Assembly (NCBI GenBank): GCA_037975125.1
Contig: JAJQOW010000205.1
Span: 1 to 64,000 of the forward strand
Direction of reading: 5' to 3'
Source of the DNA: Latrodectus hesperus
Lineage: Eukaryota; Arthropoda; Arachnida; Araneae; Theridiidae
Length of the DNA stretch: 64,000 bases
The position numbers and the translations under genes were made by a program. Below are positions 59,643 through 64,000 of the stretch, one piece after another (within the stretch, counting starts at the first letter, position 1; each line of letters begins with the position of its first letter). The notes beneath the pieces are model-generated. The model did not search any database. It was given only the letters and a program-made list of their open reading frames with translations, and was not told where the DNA came from.

Positions 59643-61442
59643 TTACAGATTTAGTTTTTGAGGAATTTTCACTAATCGTCCAGTTCTGGTTGTTTTTGTT
59701 AAGTCCTTATCATCACTGAGCAAAATTGTTCTTAGAGAATCACTGGAAATGTCATTTTCTGATACCGGTGACAAATCATTTCCTTCAGCATCTGAAAAGG
59801 AATCTCTTCTCACATTTGATGTAGTTGGGACATCCTCTTTATCAGTAGTTGCTGAAATCTCTAGGGGAAAAATCCTCTGTATAGGTCGCACTAAAACACC
59901 GGATTGTGTTTTCAATTTCACAGTTCTGGCGATATCATCTTTGCCAGGAATCAACTGCATGACTTTAGCAAGAGGCCAGTTCAAATGTTTTTTATTGTCG
60001 TCTCCGATTAACACGATTTCTCCAACTTGTATTTTTGGAGTTGAACACCTTCTGTTTAGACGCTGTATAAGTTGACCAAGGTATTCCTTTCGAAAACGCA
60101 GCTTTAACTGCTCAGTTACTTTGGCTCGATGTTTAATTCTGATTCGAAAATGCTTGGCTTCAATTTCATCAATATTTGTGGTTACACTCTTTATCTTGGG
60201 ATTGTTTAACATGATCATGGCTGGAGTTATAGGCTTTAGATCTTCAACGTCCTCTGAAAGATATGTGAGTGGACGTGCATTTATAACAGATTCACAATCT
60301 GAGAGTACTGTAAGTAATTCTTCATATGTAAAAACAGTCTTTTCGAGGGTACTTTTAAGAAGATCTTTAACCACTCTAATCAGTTTTTCCCAAAAACCAC
60401 CCCACCAACTCGCGGTTGGAGGGTTGAATTTCCAAGAAATACGTTGGAGGGCTGTTTTGATCGAATGAGCTAATCTTACTCCAATAGCGCAGGATAATAA
60501 CTCCAATCTTGGGATGGTGATGGGTTTTAAAGAAGCTACTCGTGGTTTAGCTCTTAAAAGACAAATTTTTACTTCATTGGAAGTGATAGCTCTAAGGAAA
60601 ACACAAGCGGCATAAGCTACTTTGCTAGCATCCATGAATACATGCATTTGTGTCGAATCATTAATTTCTGTATTACGGGCTATTTCAACATTATTTAGTA
60701 AATGTAAACCATTAATCCATCTTTTAAAGCTATTCTGATCTTTAGTGGGTAAAGGAGAGTCCCAGGACAGTTTTAATTTCCACATGTCTTGCAATTTAAT
60801 TTTTATGGGTAAAATTACCGCTGATAATAAACCAATGGGATCAAAAATCTTCTGAATCGTAGCCAAAATTACTCTCTTAGTTATTTTTCCACCTACTTCT
60901 AAAACAAAAGTATTTATATCACAGTTACATTTCAAAGTATTACGGTCCAAATTCCATAAAATTCCTAAAACATTGGTAATGACAGAACTTTTCGTAATGT
61001 ATTTACACTTGACATTGCTCTCCCACCCTCGCAAGTTGAAACATCCACGTGAAAGTACTTCTATAGCTGTTAAAATAAAATGCTCTTGTTCTTTGATATT
61101 GAAAACACCAGAAAGGCAATTGTCTACGTAAAATGATTTTCTTAATTTTTCAATTATTTCGTTGTTTTCTACAAAGGTGTTGTTTAGCAAATGGGAGATG
61201 GATGCTGCTAAGAGAAAAGGGCTGGAAGTAACCCCAAAAACTACTCTACAGTGTCTATAAATGACCATTTCATCTTCGCACGGATAAAAAAAGCGTAAAA
61301 AGTCTCTGTACCTTGGAGCAATAGACAATTGCAAAAAAGCCTTTTCGATATCTGCAGACAGGCCAATGGGATATGAACGAAATCGGTCAATCAGGTCTGG
61401 GATTAATTCAATGAGATTTGGCCCTTTATATAAAAGTATCAT
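59643..61442 (-). CDS. BEL pol: RT, partial RNase H and integrase C-terminus
   Basis: Frame of 599 codons. Residues 1-130 are reverse transcriptase (ADIEKAFLQL with the first catalytic Asp, D31; then FYVDNCLSG, 104-112). The usual YVDD box reads YVDN (105-108), so the second Asp is Asn. About 195-330 is the BEL-type connection and RNase H start (FMDASKVAYAACVFL, D271; PRLELLSCAIG). At residue 333 the sequence jumps to SWKFNPPTASWWGGFWEKLIR, which in BEL elements surrounds the third integrase residue (E352). The rest of RNase H, the integrase zinc finger and its two Asp are deleted, in frame. 340-530 is the integrase C-terminal region, then an acidic tail. The Met at 61442 is internal; the true frame comes from the gag-protease ORF, one base out of step. 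Confidence 0.92.
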   Translation of the reverse strand: MILLYKGPNLIELIPDLIDRFRSYPIGLSADIEKAFLQLSIAPRYRDFLRFFYPCEDEMVIYRHCRVVFGVTSSPFLLAASISHLLNNTFVENNEIIEKLRKSFYVDNCLSGVFNIKEQEHFILTAIEVLSRGCFNLRGWESNVKCKYITKSSVITNVLGILWNLDRNTLKCNCDINTFVLEVGGKITKRVILATIQKIFDPIGLLSAVILPIKIKLQDMWKLKLSWDSPLPTKDQNSFKRWINGLHLLNNVEIARNTEINDSTQMHVFMDASKVAYAACVFLRAITSNEVKICLLRAKPRVASLKPITIPRLELLSCAIGVRLAHSIKTALQRISWKFNPPTASWWGGFWEKLIRVVKDLLKSTLEKTVFTYEELLTVLSDCESVINARPLTYLSEDVEDLKPITPAMIMLNNPKIKSVTTNIDEIEAKHFRIRIKHRAKVTEQLKLRFRKEYLGQLIQRLNRRCSTPKIQVGEIVLIGDDNKKHLNWPLAKVMQLIPGKDDIARTVKLKTQSGVLVRPIQRIFPLEISATTDKEDVPTTSNVRRDSFSDAEGNDLSPVSENDISSDSLRTILLSDDKDLTKTTRTGRLVKIPQKLNL

Positions 61443-63726
61443 TCAAGGACGGCTTGCCACTAGAGGCATCAAAGACTGGTCTTAATTTTGTAGTAGTGCT
61501 TTCGTTTTTGACTATAGGCCTATGTGGTAAATAGTGACATTGCCTGTCGCTTATAATTTCATTTTGGGGTACCCTTTCAATTATATCAAGACACTCCCAT
61601 TCCTTAAACACCATTTCGTAATCCTTAATTAATTTTTTATCTCTAGATCGTTTACACATTTTTTGGTGTCTATTCCAAGTTAGTTCCTTGTTATCGGGCA
61701 AACTTGAAGTATCTGTTTTAAAAGGCAAACCTAACTGGTATCTACCAGAAGGGAGTATTTCCAAACCCTCTTGAAAATCTTTTAATAACTCAGAGTGTAC
61801 AATATTTATGTTTCTGTTTTCAGAAGGATCTAATATACCAAGATTTTCTAGATTCCAAAATTCACTAACAGATAAATTATTAGCATGCAAAGATAAAGCA
61901 CATAAAACAGAGTCATTATTTACATCATAATTATCATTTAATTTCTGCTTTCCAATAACAGTATACCCCAGCCGGGTTTCAATAGCAACTAGACTTGATT
62001 CTAACTTCACAGAATGACCAGTTAACAACATTCCTGCCACATCGGATCCAATCAAAAGATTTATATCATAATTAGGGATTTCGAAATCACTCAATATAAT
62101 CCCTTTTTCTTTCAGTTCATGAATAGTCATCATATCAGTCAGTTTAGGAACAAAACCACAAATTTTGTTTTCAGATAAAACCTCAATTTTACAAGAAAAA
62201 TCATTTTTCAAACTAGCAATTTTCACATCGTATACTTCATGAGAACAGGGTTTCGTTTCTTGACCACCAAAAAGTCCATGTATTAAAGATAATGACCTTT
62301 TGGGTTTTAACTTTAATTGTTTAACTATTCCTGAACTGAGGTAAGAACGTTGGGATCCTGTGTCCAAGACTGCTCTTACTAAACACTGTTTCTTTTGATT
62401 CATAACTTTAACAACAAGAGTCATTAAATAAACATTTTCTACTCTAGAATTATTTGACAATACAGTTGTAGATACAGTTTCGTTTTTACTGGCAGGACTG
62501 TTCTCCTTATCTGAATAACACATAAGAGTACAGTGATTTTTATTACAATGAAAACACTTCACCTTAGCCCTGCAATTTTTAGAGGTATGTCCTGTTCTCA
62601 AACAGGAGTAACAGGCCCCTTTCTGACTAAGAATTTTAATCTTTTGATCAAAATGCATTTTTCTAGCAGCAAAACAATCTTGGCTGGGGTGTTTCTTATT
62701 GCAAAAAAGACAATCAAAATTCCTCTTACCTTGATTTTCTGCTTCTGATGTACTTACAAGGGCGGCAGCTGTAGTAATATTCCCTTCACGGGATTCCTTG
62801 TGTTTGTCGATTCGGGGAGCTCCAAACCCGGTACGGGCGAGCACAACCATTTCTTGTCCTTGAACTTCTTGTCTCAGAAAAGACATCAAATTTTCTAACG
62901 AACGTACTCCTCCGTCAAGTGTACTTCTATTTCTTTCCCAAGCTATTAGGACACTCTCAGGCAAGCACGATTCCACAAGGGGAGTTAAAAAGTCCCCGTA
63001 CTTTTCTTGGGTTCTTCCTAAGCTGTCCAGCGCGCGCAGTTTTGATTCCAGTTCATCGTAAAGAACAGCTAAATCAGTTTTAGTTCGGTTTGAGGAGGCA
63101 TTTCTCATTACCATAGTTAACAAGTCCCTGACGTAAACTTGGACAAGTAGATCACTCCGCCCGAAGCGATCCTGTAACTGTTCTATGACTTTGGGATAGT
63201 TATCCGCTGTTGGCGGGAAGCTTTCTACTAATCTTGCTGCTTTCGATTCTGGCACTATTGCCTGTAGCAAATACTGGAACTTGTCTTCTGGTGGAATTCT
63301 CTCATCATAATCAATTTTGGAGAACTGACTCCAAAAACCAAGCCATTCTCGAGTCTCACCGGAAAATCGCTTTAGTTCTAACTTCGGGAGCTTGAATTGT
63401 TTCTTATTTGAGGTATCTTGAGAGACTTCCGTTTTCATAGTTACTTTACGGCATTTTTCAAAAAGTTCAATATATCTATCACGATATTCTTCTGCTGTAA
63501 TGAAATCTTCTTCATATAACCGTTCCGCATCTTTTGAAGTTAAAATTTCGTTTTCTACCTCCTGTTGAGAAACTTCTAATCTTTGAAATTTGTCTTCTAA
63601 CTGCGCAGATAAAACCGAAATAACATTCTTATCTACTTCTGGTTTCAGGAATTCTTCTTGAATTTTATTCCCGCAGACTGTAAAGGATGCTCGAAGCCCT
63701 TTTCGTTTCTGTTTCAACAAATCCAT
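61426..63726 (-). CDS. BEL gag-protease-RT start
   Basis: Frame of 766 codons, starting 54 bases inside the 5' LTR at the ATG expected for BEL gag. Residues 1-100 are charged and helical; about 100-290 is the BEL gag core (FSGETREWLGFWSQF). Three zinc knuckles lie at C339-C351, C372-C385 and C391-C403. The protease active site is LDTGS (D455-S458) with the flap/second motif LLIGSDVAG near 560. The RT fingers begin at about 735 (LRPVFDASSG). The frame stops at 61426, overlapping the next frame by 17 bases; one inserted or lost base near 61430-61440 broke an originally single ORF. All gag and protease residues that I can check are intact. Confidence 0.93.
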   Translation of the reverse strand: MDLLKQKRKGLRASFTVCGNKIQEEFLKPEVDKNVISVLSAQLEDKFQRLEVSQQEVENEILTSKDAERLYEEDFITAEEYRDRYIELFEKCRKVTMKTEVSQDTSNKKQFKLPKLELKRFSGETREWLGFWSQFSKIDYDERIPPEDKFQYLLQAIVPESKAARLVESFPPTADNYPKVIEQLQDRFGRSDLLVQVYVRDLLTMVMRNASSNRTKTDLAVLYDELESKLRALDSLGRTQEKYGDFLTPLVESCLPESVLIAWERNRSTLDGGVRSLENLMSFLRQEVQGQEMVVLARTGFGAPRIDKHKESREGNITTAAALVSTSEAENQGKRNFDCLFCNKKHPSQDCFAARKMHFDQKIKILSQKGACYSCLRTGHTSKNCRAKVKCFHCNKNHCTLMCYSDKENSPASKNETVSTTVLSNNSRVENVYLMTLVVKVMNQKKQCLVRAVLDTGSQRSYLSSGIVKQLKLKPKRSLSLIHGLFGGQETKPCSHEVYDVKIASLKNDFSCKIEVLSENKICGFVPKLTDMMTIHELKEKGIILSDFEIPNYDINLLIGSDVAGMLLTGHSVKLESSLVAIETRLGYTVIGKQKLNDNYDVNNDSVLCALSLHANNLSVSEFWNLENLGILDPSENRNINIVHSELLKDFQEGLEILPSGRYQLGLPFKTDTSSLPDNKELTWNRHQKMCKRSRDKKLIKDYEMVFKEWECLDIIERVPQNEIISDRQCHYLPHRPIVKNESTTTKLRPVFDASSGKPSLNDTFI

Positions 63727-63759
63727 TCTTCAATAAAACTTTAATTTCAATCTTCAGGC

Positions 63760-63775
63760 CCCACGTTGGGCGCCA
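63760..63775 (-). promoter_or_regulatory. BEL primer binding site
   Basis: On the minus strand TGGCGCCCAACGTGGG starts four bases after the 5' LTR. TGG complements a tRNA's 3' CCA, and this general sequence is common at arthropod LTR-element primer sites. I cannot name the tRNA with confidence. Confidence 0.8.
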
Positions 63776-63779
63776 CTTA

Positions 63780-64000
63780 TGTTACGTTTCGTTTTTATTT
63801 GAATAATTCCGAATTCGATTTCTCGATCATGTATAAAAATGGAATTCTTTTCAACGTAACATAATAAAATTATGGGCCGAAATATCTACGCGATATTTAA
63901 ATTGAAGACAGAAATTATCAATAATGAATTTGAAAAACAGAAGTTCAAATATATTTATTTCTTCACTAAATCAAAACATTGCTCGGCGAGTGCCGGATGC
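63780..64000 (-). repeat. BEL 5' LTR, cut by the window end
   Basis: The first 221 bases (plus-strand reading) match 59260-59480 exactly. The remaining ~88 bases and the target-site duplication lie outside the window. Confidence 0.95.

Larger units (their letters stand above)
59260..64000 (-). mobile_element. BEL/Pao LTR retrotransposon, internally deleted, running off the window
   Basis: The minus-strand element is bounded on the left by its 3' LTR (59260-59568) and on the right by its 5' LTR (63780 onward, cut by the window end). The 221 bases visible in both LTRs are identical. A primer site abuts the 5' LTR and a polypurine tract abuts the 3' LTR. Gag, protease, RT and part of RNase H are followed directly by the last part of integrase, so a segment of a normal BEL pol is missing. 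There is also a frame break in RT. Confidence 0.95.

Overview
This is an AT-rich eukaryotic window, most likely from an arthropod and probably a chelicerate such as a spider. The reasons are the transposon mix (BEL/Pao, Ty3/Gypsy with an unusual pol order, an I/R1-like LINE, Tc1 and Tigger elements), a LINE 3' tail made of the arthropod telomere-type unit TTAGG, tRNA-derived SINEs, and no operon-like gene packing. The taxon is an inference. I see no intact host gene: every convincing coding region belongs to a mobile element, and the only host-type coding trace is a decayed C2H2 zinc-finger pseudogene.

Layout. 1-3504: AT-rich sequence with a possible LTR relic and a decayed jockey-like reverse transcriptase (RT) fragment. 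3505-28398: one uninterrupted satellite array of about 85 head-to-tail monomers of about 295 bp. It has two monomer subfamilies (A and B), a deletion form of 287-288 bp, and clear higher-order repeats of 1460 and 2050 bp plus a 1755-bp block copied 5566 bp away. 28443-31500: a SINE-like segment, then a 1261-bp Tigger/pogo element with perfect 24-bp inverted ends. 31520-33053: a dead Tc1 element with TA flanks. 33854-35640: a GC-richer 62-bp minisatellite (about 28 copies) whose unit can fold into a hairpin. 35641-39089: AT-rich spacer with a perfect 17-bp inverted repeat and a TA/TG microsatellite.

39090-51160 contains two diverged direct copies of an unclassified sequence (copy 1: 39090-39542 plus 44930-46245; copy 2: 49515-51160). 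Copy 1 is split by a full-length LINE (39543-44917) with a 12-bp target-site duplication, and it also carries a tRNA-derived SINE. Copy 2 preserves both empty sites. 51845-52865: a 5'-truncated LINE tail and the zinc-finger pseudogene.

54239-58733 (minus strand) is a Ty3/Gypsy gag-pol whose integrase lies upstream of the reverse transcriptase, the Gmr1-type order. It carries a nonsense codon in gag and two frame breaks in RNase H. 59260 to the window end (minus strand) is a BEL/Pao element: its two LTRs are identical over all 221 visible bases, it has a clear primer binding site and polypurine tract, and a large internal deletion has removed most of RNase H and the first two catalytic aspartates of integrase. 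In each element the parts form the usual retrotransposition set (gag packaging, protease, RT/RNase H, integrase or endonuclease), but every copy here is broken.

The most interesting items are the structured satellite array, the Gmr1-order Gypsy, the LINE with a telomere-type tail and its empty-site paralogue, and the young but deleted BEL element.
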